Source: Ypsolopha sequella
Taxonomy: Eukaryota; Arthropoda; Insecta; Lepidoptera; Ypsolophidae
DNA length: 64,000 bases
Direction: 5' to 3'
Assembly (NCBI GenBank): GCA_934047225.1
Contig: OW203997.1
Location: 1,412,417-1,476,416 of the forward strand
Shown: piece after piece, positions 37,711 through 55,935 of the stretch
Layout: each line of letters begins with the position of its first letter
How positions within the stretch are numbered: the stretch's first letter is position 1
The notes under the pieces: model-generated
The model's database searches: none
What the model saw: the letters and a program-made list of their open reading frames with translations, nothing else
Told to the model about the DNA's origin: nothing
Program-made: the position numbers and the translations under genes

Positions 37711-37886
37711 CTGTCTCTTTGCCTTGGATGCTTAGGATACTCTCAATAGAATTGCGCCGCCATGAGTGATCTGAAAATTTAGATAAAAATATATTTAAAG
37801 AAATTATAATCCTGCGATGAGTGGTGTGGATCATGTAGGGTGACTCACCTGAAGCTATAGAGACAGATGTTGCTGTTGCCATTTCA
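37711..37886 (-). CDS. Candidate small coding exon pair (possible Mdm2 N-terminus)
   Basis: Two minus-strand pieces with good splice sites join in frame. Exon A, 37849-37886 (acceptor TTTCCAG, donor TCAG|GTGAGT), contains ATG at 37880-37882 and encodes MATATSVSIAS. Exon B, 37711-37770 (acceptor AAATTTTCAG, donor ACAG|GTACAT), continues with DHSWRRNSIESILSIQGKET and ends in phase 1. The 78-nt intron between them has normal GT-AG ends. The pair lies upstream of the Mdm2 exons on the same strand, and the last residues could be the start of a SWIB helix, but the similarity is too weak to assign. It may belong to another transcript or be chance. Confidence 0.35.
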
Positions 37887-38785
37887 CTGGAAAGATTCAA
37901 TAGGAAATATATATAAATAATACAATTAATTAAATGAACATATAATGACATATTATAATATATATTTATGATTTATTTTATAAATCAAAAGTTCCTAACA
38001 AGTAGAAAGAGTGTTTTTAAAGATTTGGTCATGATTTTATAGCTTTTGGATTCAATATTTAGAATTACGTATTATTAAAGCTTTTTGTTTAGGAAATCAA
38101 TAACAAGCTTTGGTCTTAGAGCTAACAATACAAATTCTCACTTTTATAAAGTAACATTGTACCAACAATGATAATTTACAAATTAATCTATGGATCTCTC
38201 TTTATAGTTAAAGATAACATTCAATAAATAAACTACATGAGCAAAACTACTAAACAACTAACCAAGAATGCATATGTTTTTTATAATGCTTTGAAATAGA
38301 CCAACATTTTTCCAATTATTTTATTTCTATAATCTTTACATAATTGTATATAATACGTAACTTTACATATTACATAGCAGGATTTTTTTCGTAATATTTA
38401 AACCATTTATTTCCAGAAAATTTCTCAAAATCTAGACAAGTTAATATCACATATATAAATATACATTATAAACATGATTTATAATATACTATTTGATACG
38501 AACACTCCCGTTATCTGAAAAAATTAATGTTTACTCCATCAGCTTTATGGTACAAAAGGCTTGACCAATTTTTATTTTTTTTAAAAGTTCAATTTTTGAA
38601 TACAATTTCAAGGCTCTAGCTTAAATGCACCAAAAGTTTTGAAGCTGTGACATAATGGACAACAGAGTACCACCATAACACTTAATTTAGTTACGGAACC
38701 CTAAAGAAGCCTCAGGCAGCACAGGAATCTCCTCTTTATTTGTTATAACCCGCAAATGCTGGTTTTACCATATTATATCAACCTA

Positions 38786-39116
38786 AAAGAGAATTACCTA
38801 ATTATTAGTAATTAGCTTAAAATACCTAATTAGTTTCATATTCATGATATACCATTAAGCGACTATTGTGTTATGTCAACCACCATATAAAACATGTTAA
38901 AAATATGGACGAAAAGGATGCATATTTTATGTTTTACTAGCATTCTTGAATGTTGCATCCCCCTGAATAGGAATTCTAGTAAAACATAAAATATGCATCC
39001 TTTTCATCCATATATTTAACATGTTTTATATGGTGGTTGACATAACACAATATTTGCTTAAGGGTATTTCATGGAATAATTATATCAAACTAATTAGGTA
39101 TAAGTAATTCTCTTTA
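38786..39116. mobile_element. Long near-perfect inverted repeat, ~330 bp
   Basis: Arms of ~145 bp. Left AAAGAGAATTACCTAATTAT ... GTGTTATGTCAACCACCATA, AGGATGCATATTTTATGTTT; right AAACATAAAATATGCATCCT, TATGGTGGTTGACATAACAC ... AAGTAATTCTCTTTA. The central loop is ~40 bp. Confidence 0.85.
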
Positions 39117-39337
39117 TGTTCTGAAGTCAGAAGATTTTGGGGGAGGGGATAGGATACCCAGATCATAAATTAGGGTATCATTCCTAAACACCAGGGTAAA
39201 GGTAAAAATTAACTGTCACTCTTGCCACAACCACCTAAGTGTAAATAAACGGCATGAAGTTGTTCAATAAATCTTGTCGGAAATGTAAAATTCATTTTGA
39301 CGGTTAAATTTTACATTTACCCAGACTTATTGAAACA

Positions 39338-39500
39338 TTAAAGCCAATTTTGAAGGCTTTAATTTTAGTTTTAGTGCTGTCAAAGCTTAAAAATTTCCAA
39401 AGAAATTTAGTTTCTAATCCTTACTCTTAAGGACTATTTTGTATCGAAGAAAATTTAGTTTTGACAGCACTAAAACTAAAGCCTTCAGAATCGGCTTTAC
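39338..39500. mobile_element. MITE (family D), copy 2
   Basis: ATTAAAGCCAATTTTGAAGG ... AAGCCTTCAGAATCGGCTTT; shares TTTAATTTTAGTTTTAG with copy 1. Confidence 0.7.
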
Positions 39501-40914
39501 TACCTCGCAATTTTGTCAGGTTCCAACACTGACAGCAGGACAGCATATACAATATTCAAAAAGTGCAACAACAATTGCATTAGAACCCATGTCGCAACCC
39601 CTAGTTTATGAACTCGCCCCAGGGCCGCATTCGTAAATTGGGCATGTTAATAAATTAGGGGTCGCAACCCAGGTTTTAATGCCATCTCTGTTGCATGCGT
39701 TGAAAATTGTATACTCTATCCTACTGTCAGTGTTGGAACCTGACAAAAATGTTAATTTATGAACAGCTATCTAAGGAACTGTTCGAAGGTAATTCAATCC
39801 ACAAAATGTAAACAAAACCATGAATGAACAAACAGCACAAACTATAAGTACAGTGCATAACACTCAGGCACAATATGCGAGCTGTAGGTAAATAACCTAC
39901 CTAATGTACAGACTAATACCCACTCTTTGCCTATCAGTCACCTATCACTAGGTACAATAATAAATTCGCAGTAAGTACAGATGTGTACGTCCGCTGCATT
40001 AAAAGAATAGAGTCATGTATGATAATAAAATACAATGCCAAGGAACTACATATAAAATACAACGAAAGTTAATCGACATCTGTACCACATCATATTATTT
40101 ATAGTGTTTTTCGAAACTTACCTATTTTTGCAAGGTTCTTCGTAGGGTTAGGTGGGTTTGACGTCGGCTCTGTCTCAAGCAAGACCCTCAAGCCAAGGTA
40201 AGCGAGTTCAATCAAATCAAATCAAGTCTGCTTCTGCTTTTTGCTTTTTCAATTCGTATGTACTCTTCTTTGCAATAAATAAAATAACCAACCAACCACA
40301 CCAATGTTGCCAGATGTAATTGGATCAAATACAATCCGTCCGTATTAAGTGTTTCGATATCCGTACAAATGTTTACATTTTGTATGCCAATCTTTCTAAA
40401 AAAGCCGTACTCCTTATAAATCTTGATGCGTGAAAATACGTATTTGTATGAAAATTATAATTTTATTTCCGACCCTTTCATGTAAATCCGTATAAATACG
40501 GACAAATCCGTACATATGGCAGCACTGAACCACACACCACAAGGAAAATTCCATGTAATATTATTAAAATTTATACAAATTCAACGTACAATTCGTATAC
40601 CATTTACGAAGTGACAGCAGGATGGCAGATGTTTTGTTTATGAACGATATTGTAAGTGCGACAAGGATAGTAAACGCATGCCAAAGTGGTGCTGCGTTCA
40701 ATTGATCAAAAATGGCATTCTTAATGTTGCCATGTTTTTTCAAGATATGTTTGAGTGTTGGATGAGCGACTCAGTCGTCACAATGAAGAACATCGATAGA
40801 TGCGCGTATTTGCTTAAGACTTCTCACACTGGGATGTCAAGTCTAGGAAGCCATTCCATTTTGTTTTATGCAAATCGAAAAAGTAGATTTGAAATTATAC
40901 ACGTTTTAAAAGCG

Positions 40915-41060
40915 TAGGAACTCGCGCGGCATTTCCGTAAAGTTACGTCATTTTCTAGCGGGCCGTACTTGACGTCTAGTCACCGCTGTGTTTTCGCGTA
41001 ATTTTACAACATTTTAAGACAAAAATTGGATGGGGCTGTGACGGGGAACACGGCCGTTTG
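40915..41060. promoter_or_regulatory. CpG-rich patch with CRE-like site
   Basis: GAACTCGCGCGGCATTTCCG, TTACGTCATTTTC and CGGGCCGTACTTGACGTCTA lie in an AT-rich neighbourhood. This could be a transcription start for a minus-strand gene such as Mdm2, but there is no direct evidence. Confidence 0.2.
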
Positions 41061-42004
41061 TTTTAACGTGCAACGTTTATTTAAGCGCGTGCTTTGGCAG
41101 CTTTGAGACGCTCCCGAAACCGCCTTATAATTTTTCGTACACTTTCTGGTGTATAAAAAATTATAAAAATTCATACATACACCAATGAATATTGTCCAAA
41201 TTACACCTATTTTTATTTGAATCGATTGATTTAATTAAATTATATAAAAACATGAAGTAATCACCGCGCTATCACGTGTGAGTCGTGAGCTAGACTAAAT
41301 AGAAGAAAGCCAGTCAGAGCGACGTTTTAGGTCATAATGCATGCATCAAAGCACATTTTTTCATTGCATTATTTATATAATTCATTACTATCAAATTAAA
41401 TGTAAAACATTATTTTAAGGGTTGGCGCTCGGGCTCAGGCAAAAACAGGGTTCAGCGTTTTCACTTTTGATGGTAGTGAATGTAATAATTTCTTAACAAA
41501 ATAAATAACACTTGCTACGACATAAGATTCAGTACAAGGGTTGATGAGAAAATTGCAGTAAAATTTTATAGTTATTTCAGAAAAAAAGCAACCCCTCTTC
41601 TTGATAGCTCGTGGGTTACTGAGGGCCAATAGGATTGCAGTACCCCGCTTTCTCAAACCTCGGCTAGTTGGCAGAATTAATTGTACGTTTAAAAATTAAC
41701 GATAGCCGTTTTTGGGGTAGTTAGTCTATGAGATTAATAATAACCAAAAATTATGTTTGAATTATTTGTTTGTCTTGCCAAAATCATGTTTCTCCTGAAA
41801 CGAGTTTTCAATTTTGCGCTTGTGACGAAATCAGTATGATTGTATTGTCCTCGCAAGTTTCATAGAGCGTGCACCTTATAGTGAAATGAAACAACAAGTA
41901 ATTTTGCCACGCCCACAAATGAGTTGGTCGCGTCATGTTACGTGGAATCGGTTAAATTCAGTGATTAATTGGTTACAACATTATTTTTTAAAATATAATA
42001 GACT

Positions 42005-42345
42005 GGGAACGAAACTGTTTTTGAGACCATCCATCTATCCATCAGCTCGTTCGCTCATCGTCCATTCGTCCACTGCTGGACAAAGGCTTCCCCAATATTA
42101 CTCTACTCTTGGCGGTCCTCAGTTATCCTTATCCAGCTGCCACCCGCAACGTCCTTCAGATCGTCAGTCCAGCGGGCACGAGGGCGGCCTACGCTGCGCT
42201 TTGCTGTACGTAGTCTCCATTCTAATGCCTTACGGCCCCAACGGTTATCACGTCGGTGACAGATATGGCCAGTCCACTGCCACTTCAACTTACTGATTCG
42301 GCAGGCTATGTCGGTCACCTTCGTGTCCCAAGTTAGAAAGCCATA
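42005..42345 (-). mobile_element. RTE-like LINE 3' fragment, reverse transcriptase tail
   Basis: The minus strand encodes ISKLKWQWTGHICHRRDNRW, then GRKALEWR and VGRPRARWTDDL, the C-terminal tail typical of insect RTE/BovB-like endonuclease-reverse transcriptases, followed by CCAGCAGTGGACGAATGGAC and a simple GGATGGAT-type end. The frame is open for 71 codons but the rest of the element is missing. Confidence 0.75.
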
Positions 42346-43118
42346 TTTTTGTTAAATTTAGTAATGTTTGTTTTTAGGCTTTGGTTTAGTGTAAATAAAA
42401 ATAAAGTTTTGGTTTAGTGTAAATAAAAATGCTCATAGTTACCATTTAATGTTGTTTGTCTAAATTATTTTTTATTAAAATTGTATTTGTGCTAAATATA
42501 AGGCTTAAATCTTGAAACTTCTTATTTTTTTTATTCCAATTATTATTATTTATTTTCTGTCCCATGTTACGCTTTCAAAGCGCTAACTTACATAGAAGTA
42601 TGAAATTCAAAAGGTGTCCCAGGTATCCACTAATCCAGGTCTAACTTGGGACAGCATAAAAAAAAATAACAAAAAAATCTGTACCAATATATATTGTATT
42701 AAAAAATGCTGAATGGATAATACAAATCATGACTACTGTATATCTTTTATCGTTATTAAATTACAATATTTAATTCTCAGTGAAGAATGATCTATCAAAG
42801 TTTCAAAATGTCCTAAGTATCCACAATTTATGGTACCTACGTTTCAATGCTTAATTAGAAATCCTACGCTATTAACCAATGAACCACCATGGTATAGACT
42901 ATGTTTATGGTGGTTTCACACTTCAGTGGTTGGATACGAAGTTCGTATGGGTTTTTTTCGGTTTGCTTTCGTAGCCAATTTACCGACGACGATAGCTGAG
43001 CGTGGTGAATCTGTTTATTTTAATAACCAAACTAAATTACTAATTATAGGTAAACATGAACGCGTCTGCTGTCTTTAGAGTGAATATGAGAAAATAGCAA
43101 CACCATAAATAAATTAAT

Positions 43119-43155
43119 TTCCTTCCTTTTCCGTTTTGCATGGTGTCGGCTTAAG
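43119..43155 (+). promoter_or_regulatory. NSA2 transcription start region and non-coding first exon
   Basis: A pyrimidine run (TTTCCTTCCTTTTCCG) is followed by a strong donor, TTAAG|GTGAGT, at 43155/43156. This is the arrangement of a 5'-TOP-like start with a short untranslated first exon, common in genes of the translation machinery. The intron would run to an acceptor at 43534 (TTTTGTTGTAG) or 43546, just before the NSA2 start codon. The start site itself is inferred; no TATA box is evident. Confidence 0.5.
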
Positions 43156-43554
43156 GTGAGTTTGTGAATTTCGTGGATTTTGATCAATTTATCGCCTTTT
43201 TATTTAATATCGAGTAAGTAATTGTGAATGTTACATCAATATTCTATGTAACGCATGTCTTATTGAATCCGCGAAATGAATTTTATGATATTATGATCGG
43301 ATCTTTATTACTCCGACACGTGGATACTTAAACTGTGATCTCGACTTTTGGAAAGGTTCTAAATTAATCTATTGCGACTTTCGAGGTGTCCAAAACATCA
43401 CCTAGTCTTAAAGATCAAACTGAAGCGTTTCCAAAATCATACATGAAGAGGTTATAAAAACACATTGCTGGCCGTACATGTTACACTCAAGTAACACCAT
43501 TGGAGAGATTGATAAGGTAATACTTTTGTTGTAGTTGCCGACTAAGCAACCAAC

Positions 43555-44334
43555 ATGCCACAGAACGAATACATTGAGCGTCATCAAAAGCTTTACGGTA
43601 GAAGGCTCGACTATGAGGAGCGGAAGCGCAAGCGCGAGGCGCGCGAGCCTCACAAACGTGCCGACAAGGCGCAAAAGTTGCGAGGTATCAAGGCTAAGAT
43701 CTTCAACAAGGAACGCCGTAATGAAAAGATTCAAATGAAAAAGAAAATCAAGGCACATGAAGAGAAAAACGTTAAACAAAACACAGAAAAGGTGGCCGAA
43801 GGAGCACTGCCTGTATATCTACTTGACAGAGATGTCCAATCACGGGCTAAAGTACTGTCTAACATGATCAAACAGAAACGTAAGGAAAAAGCAGGTAAAT
43901 GGGACGTTCCGATACCTAAAGTCAGAGCTCAGGCTGATGCTGAGGTGTTCAAAGTACTGAAGTCGGGAAAATCTAAAAGAAAAGCATGGAAGAGAATGGT
44001 CACCAAAGTCACATTTGTTGGAGAGAATTTCACACGTAAACCGCCCAAGTTTGAGAGATTCATTAGGCCTATGGCTCTAAGATTCAAGAAGGCACATGTC
44101 ACACATCCCGAGTTGAAGGCGACGTTCTGTTTGCCAATCATTGGTGTGAAGAAAAACCCGAGTTCACAGATGTATACCAGCTTAGGAGTGATAACTAAAG
44201 GAACAGTGATTGAAGTGAACATTTCTGAGTTAGGTCTGGTGACGCAGGCTGGCAAGGTTGTGTGGGGGAAATATGCACAAGTGACCAACAATCCTGAGAA
44301 TGATGGCTGCATAAATGCTGTGCTTTTAGTTTAA
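43555..44334 (+). CDS. NSA2: NSA2/TINP1 ribosome biogenesis protein
   Basis: A complete 259-residue protein in one uninterrupted coding exon. It starts [20 protein letters not shown] and is near identical in layout to eukaryotic NSA2 (about 260 residues). The first ~140 residues are very basic and likely helical ([20 protein letters not shown] and similar). The C-terminal ~100 residues form the S8e/NSA2-type beta domain ([20 protein letters not shown] to the end at NAVLLV). NSA2 is a nucleolar factor of pre-60S particles needed for 27S pre-rRNA processing. The start fits a Kozak context (accaacATG) and follows a 5' UTR intron. A polyadenylation signal AATAAA lies at 44381-44386. RpS27A begins ~530 bp downstream on the same strand. 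Confidence 0.97.
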   Translation: MPQNEYIERHQKLYGRRLDYEERKRKREAREPHKRADKAQKLRGIKAKIFNKERRNEKIQMKKKIKAHEEKNVKQNTEKVAEGALPVYLLDRDVQSRAKVLSNMIKQKRKEKAGKWDVPIPKVRAQADAEVFKVLKSGKSKRKAWKRMVTKVTFVGENFTRKPPKFERFIRPMALRFKKAHVTHPELKATFCLPIIGVKKNPSSQMYTSLGVITKGTVIEVNISELGLVTQAGKVVWGKYAQVTNNPENDGCINAVLLV

Positions 44335-44380
44335 AATTTTACTTTTGTCTGGATTTCTGTACCTTATTCGTTTGATCCTC

Positions 44381-44386
44381 AATAAA
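44381..44386 (+). terminator. NSA2 polyadenylation signal
   Basis: A canonical AATAAA sits 47 nt after the NSA2 stop codon and is followed by AT-rich sequence. Cleavage is expected around 44400. Confidence 0.7.
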
Positions 44387-44750
44387 ATTCCATATTAAAA
44401 TTATTTTGCTGTCTTCATTGACTTTTCCCTTTTTCAAATTAGTCAATTCCATGAGGAGGGCTAAAATTCATACATTATTATAATATCAAGGAATAAGGAT
44501 TGTGAAACAGTTAGCAAATTTTTCGAATTGTGTAAAACTGAGTTAATTTGCATTTCTATATCAACTTAATACTAATTATATGATTTGAATTAGATGTACC
44601 ATGTCCTTGTGAATGTGTTTTTCTGTATTTATTAAATTTTATATGATATTCTGAATTTTGAGATGAATTGCGTTGTACTGCTAAAGTAGGTATAAAATTC
44701 AGATAGTTTTTTAGACTGACCTTTGACAAACCATAACTTGTGCTAGATAG

Positions 44751-51246
<6,496 letters not shown>

Positions 51247-51306
51247 ACAACTCTGCTGACTATAGAATAAGGTCCATCTTTGACTGCTGTGTATGACAGA
51301 TTTTTC

Positions 51307-51312
51307 AATAAA
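51307..51312 (+). terminator. RpS27A polyadenylation signal
   Basis: Canonical AATAAA 60 nt after the stop codon. Confidence 0.75.
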
Positions 51313-51319
51313 TCTTGAC

Positions 51320-54300
51320 ACAGTGTCGGAGATTTTGTTGGTTTTATTTATTTCTATTTCCGTGGGTGGGTACGGTGAGGTAAGAGAAGGTAAGTATTTT
51401 TTTATTATATGAAGTTATCGTGTAGCTGGTAGGGTTGCCAGATCGAAATCACGGGGGAAAATTCACAACATAATTTAGAATGTTGGCATTTTCAACAACA
51501 ATAATAGAATAACAACCGTTTTTCATAATAATACGAAAATGTGGGGTGTTTGGGATTTTATCTGAAGAATAAAAAAACGTAACGAAGACAAGATTTGCTA
51601 TATTTTAGCCGTCATTTATAATTTGTTGGGGAAAATAGAACATAAATGTAGGTATCGAATTGAATGAAACTGGTCAGCTATCGATATCAATAATACTTAT
51701 TGAGATGAGCCGTTTTCCAATAATCATAAGTTTATTTCGTTTACAGAAAATAATATACATCGTCACTACAGGAATTCCCGAGGGGTTTCTCACTTTTCAC
51801 CGACGATTATTACGTTTACGTCCCAGCGTGATGGGTGGTGTGCTGGTGAGCCATATCGCCGTACTTCAGGCACAAATCGGACCCCAGCGCAGCGTAACGT
51901 GCCTTCCGAAGCACGCGCCCGAATACGAATGTGCCCCTCCGGGAATTGAACCCGCGACCTCCGACACAGGCGGTCTATACTTTTATAATCAATACATTAT
52001 TATAATCTAGTGTACAAAAATGTGCAATAGGTAAGCCGCCTCTAAATATTTGGCTGCCTTGGGCCTAGTTGTGAATCTGCCTCTGGATGAAGTAATCCCG
52101 GTACAGATTCGTATGGGGCCGTCCAAATATTACATCGATTCCCCCCCCCCCCCCCCCCTATATCGTCACGTCATTATCTAATATCCACACTACTACAATA
52201 TTGTTCGAACAATAGTTTTTCTTTTGCCAAGACCCATCCATTCTCGTCACCTATGCTCAATATAATGCAGCCCGGACGGCTGTTTCACTCAGAAAACAGA
52301 CATTTACAACTATGTTACAGAACAAGGTTAAACATATTTTGTAGACTAATTTTATCAATCGTATATACGTAATACATAATAATATGTTGTGTTATGTCAT
52401 GTATCGTAATTCGTAATATGCTGGGGCATTTACCGCGGAAATTGTGCACAAAACTTTACGGAACGGGATGTCCGAAGTTGTCAGCAGTGTGTATATCGTG
52501 AGAAACCAGGTGATCCCGACCATCTGGCAACCCTATTTAACTGACAGAAGTTATAACCGTTGCAAGCTCAGACTTAATAAAAATCAAGTTGGCTAGCTTA
52601 TAGTATGATGTGAATTTTTCAAGCTGAATAAGTTCCCTTTTCCTTTCCAAATAAACCTTCTCATTCGACACAGCACTAGGACAGCTCAGCCGAAGAAGAG
52701 TAAGTAATAACATTAATATTTATCTGAAAATAAAGTACATGAAAAATAATTTATTACCTTTTATTTATATTTTTTCACAAGATAATCCTTAATCGAGAAA
52801 AACTAAAATAAAACTAGTCAAATTCATTTAAATAATATATTTGCTCAAAACTGAGAATAGAATTGTCTACCATTTTTATATATTTCATGATATAATTAAA
52901 AATGTCTCGTAACTCTGGTCCAAATTATTATTTGCAAAAGAAACTTGAAAATGAGCGCAATCACAAAGCGAATCAAAACTATTTTATACATTTCACAACA
53001 ATGGACAAGTTGAATCTATTTGTGCATCTTTATTCTCTACAACTGGCAAGGAATCATTTAACTATAATCTATCGAAGAAATGCTCGCGCTAAAAGCTAGT
53101 AGGAATCTGTTACATACAACTTGATACAACGCATCCTCAGGAAACCAAAAATTTCAGATCTAATGCGAAATAAATTCTTGGAATGAATATAATTTTATTG
53201 CTTATTTCTATTCCGTACTCTAATAATATTCACAAATTCATTATTTAAATAAAAACAATCGCGATATCAAAAGCACCGAAGTTAATATGCGAATGTTCAA
53301 AATTGCATTTAGAAAAATAATTTAATTACATAATGACTGAATTATTTTGTTTATACAATCTTTTTATTTCGATTTTTAACGAATAACAATTTGAAATAGG
53401 TGATATAATTGTGGAAATATATTGTAACAACTTTTAAGTACATACATAAATAATTTGATATTTCTGAGGTATGTAAAGGGAAGAGAACTGAACTATAATA
53501 TCATTATAATTTATGTTATTTATTTACCTATTAAATACTAAACCCTCACTAGAAATCCTAACACTACAACTAAAAATAAAGTAACATGATTTGAAATATA
53601 TTAACAATAAATTCACATACAGTCTGAAAAGTACATAAATACTTATGTAGGTATTGAATAAACCATGAAGATTTACAGCGATTGATTATTCAAAATGATA
53701 ATAAAATAAATATGTAGTACATATGTACCTACTCTTACATTATTTAATTGATAAATGCTTAAACAACATAACTTTGTGTGTTCATTTACTTACGACGAAT
53801 AATTTGGCTTAATTTTTGTCCCTTTTAAACCTTACTGTTAATTTACTCAATTCGAATGTTTCTCAAAATTAAATATTGCAAGTTGCCAAACATACATGAA
53901 TCTAAATAATTTGTTTTTTTTTCTGTAGGAAAGGCATACATAGTGCTAGCTCAAATACAAAGTGTTTAATTAATATTTGATCTTTGGCAGTGATATATTT
54001 AAACAACAATAATGATTAAAAGCACATAACAATTTGGATAAAACGCTTCATGTTGATGACGTCACAATACAATATTGAACAATTAAATTAATGTACCTAA
54101 GTTTATCACAGTGGGGATCTGTGAGGTTTTCATTGTGGATTTTTAAATAAATTAATATTTAAATTTACTAACAATCAGTTTCGTACTTACCCTAGTAATA
54201 CCTTAGTCGGTACGTTTCTCACATATTTTGTATATATTTGTCAGGAATGTATGATATTATATTTTTAGCAACATTTCATGAAGTATTTTGTATGAAAACC

Positions 54301-54530
54301 TCTAGCAGATAACAGTGCGTAGTGTGCCCGCACAGCGCCTCTCTTTACCTAACAATGTTTTAAAAGCAGCAAAGAAACAAGAGCATTGTATAACTTGTAA
54401 TGGAATTGAGGTATTGTCCAATAGCTAGAGAAGAATAGTGTTGAAAGTTGAGATCGTAGTCGCAACAAGAACATATTCCTTGCATCGCAACGGCGCGGCC
54501 TCGCTGTTACTACATACAGCACGTCTTGAA
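51320..54530. other. Gene-free block between RpS27A and GRAMD1-like gene
   Basis: Contains the SINE at 51.8 kb and a poly-C MITE end at 52.14 kb; 52.7-54.5 kb is AT-rich sequence without recognisable features. Confidence 0.5.
51778..51990 (-). mobile_element. tRNA-derived SINE copy, minus strand
   Basis: It shares with the 30.5-kb copy, on the plus strand, CGACGATTATTACGT, ATCGCCGTACTTCAGG, GTGCCTTC.GAAGCACG and a GAATTGAACCCGCGACCTC B-box region. The tRNA-like head is truncated at the right. Confidence 0.7.
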
Positions 54531-54787
54531 TATACAAAGTGACTTTTTGATCATCGTCCAAATTCATACTGGAGGCTTGATAAGTGATCAGTATCAATTT
54601 TTGTGAAATTCGTAAAATGAAATTTCGGCTTCCCATATAAATTCAGTTCCAGTCCCGAGTGAATCACTATGGGCAGTCGAAATTTCATTTTAGGAATTTC
54701 ACCAAAATTGTTATTGATGCATGATACTGATCACTTACCAAGCCACCAGTATGAATTTGGACGATGATCAAAAAGTCACCTTGTATA
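54531..54787. mobile_element. MITE (family B), complete copy
   Basis: TATACAAAGTGACTTTTTGA ... TCAAAAAGTCACCTTGTATA; the interior TGAAATTTCGGCTTCCCATA matches the copy at 33.4 kb. Confidence 0.85.
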
Positions 54788-55370
54788 CAGTTTCGCATGT
54801 AATAAACTCTTCAGTATTACCATGAGTTTGGGTCTAGAAGTTCTGGTTTCTCTAAACCGCTAGGGGCGTTGTACAATTTCTCATATGAATATTTAACGCA
54901 GTCAGTATCGAGGCCTAAACTCATGGTTGGGTTACAAGGTACATAGTTGTGTATATACACGCACACAAACAGGATTTGAAACTAACTTCACATTTGTAGT
55001 TGTTCAGTAATGCGGGTAGGAATCTTCGCCGAAGGTCGTATTTCTAGACGCTTTTTATACAATCCATGACAGATAGGGTAAATCCGGTCGGCTATAGACC
55101 ACCCAAACGACACCCTTAAAATTGCTTCCATTTCTGAACTCCTATTTTCACTCTAATAAGTTACCAAATGCTCGTGCAATGTTTAGAGCTTTACAAATTT
55201 ATGATTCGGCTCGTTTTAGATAATACGAACACTGACGAACATTTGTTTGCGCAAGATCTGTAATTAGTGTAGTGTTTAGCTATCGCCATGAGAACAGAGG
55301 CGGCACAGTGCGGGTACACCCGCACGCACGCACGGCTCAGTGCGCCGTGTACTACACTCTACATCAGGTG

Positions 55371-55812
55371 TGGCCAACATGTCAATGGCGATCGCCAAAG
55401 AAGGTTAGTCGGTTGCAACGTCATTGTTTCAACATTCAATCTATTTTAAAAGTGTACGAGTTGATAGAAAAGCGAGAAACAGATAATTAAGTATCAATAA
55501 TATCTCTTTAAAAAAGTAAATATTTTCACGTTTGCAATAATAAAACATTTTTGAGCAACTTGTTTCTCAGATGAACTCTTATCTCATCGTTTTGACCGAA
55601 TTGATATCCCACAAATTTATTTTATATAATTTTGTTTGTTTTGGATATTCTAATATTGATTTTCTAACACGCATGCGCCAGAGATACAGCGTCTTACCTA
55701 TCCTAGTTGCACTCCCACACATACCGCGCTGCTCTAGCTAATGTGAGAGAGATGTAAAGACAATGTACCGCTAGGTCCCCTGTCGATCGCTACATGAACA
55801 AGTTGGCCACCC
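55371..55812. mobile_element. hAT-like non-autonomous element
   Basis: Left end CAGGTGTGGCCAACATGTCA then ATGGCGATCGCC; right end CGATCGCTACATGAACAAGT then TGGCCACCCT. The GTGGCCAAC terminal motif is common in insect hAT elements. It lies 25 bp from the GRAMD1-like stop codon, so it is in the 3' UTR if that extends past 55812. Confidence 0.55.
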
Positions 55813-55836
55813 TACATCTCGTCCGGCGTGTGCCAC

Positions 55837-55935
55837 TCACAGCTCTGAATGGCCGTGCTCCTCCGAAGCCTCCTTCTGAGCGCGCTCCAGTGACGGTTTG
55901 ATCGCTTCGAGTAGTTTGTGCAGGGTCTGCTCCGT
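55837..55935 (-). CDS. GRAMD1-like terminal exon
   Basis: Acceptor TGCTCCCCTCAG before 55935, phase 0. It encodes TEQTLHKLLEAIKPSLERAQ, KEASEEHGHSEL and TGA at 55837-55839. A minus-strand AATAAA at 55616-55621 is a possible polyadenylation signal ~215 nt downstream. Confidence 0.8.
   Translation of the reverse strand, partial: TEQTLHKLLEAIKPSLERAQKEASEEHGHSEL

Larger units (their letters stand above)
37890..43080. other. Gene-free block upstream of NSA2
   Basis: Holds the 330-bp palindrome, a family D MITE, an RTE fragment and a direct repeat TTGGTTTAGTGTAAATAAAA (42380-42430). Both 36.93 and 42.89 kb carry ACCACCATGGTA with a mirrored TATGGTGGTT and a downstream GACGATAGCTGAGCGTG-like block, so they are copies of one small repeat. 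Confidence 0.45.

Noticed and set aside
43408..43779. 123-codon minus-strand frame over NSA2
   Set aside because: Antisense shadow of the NSA2 coding exon.
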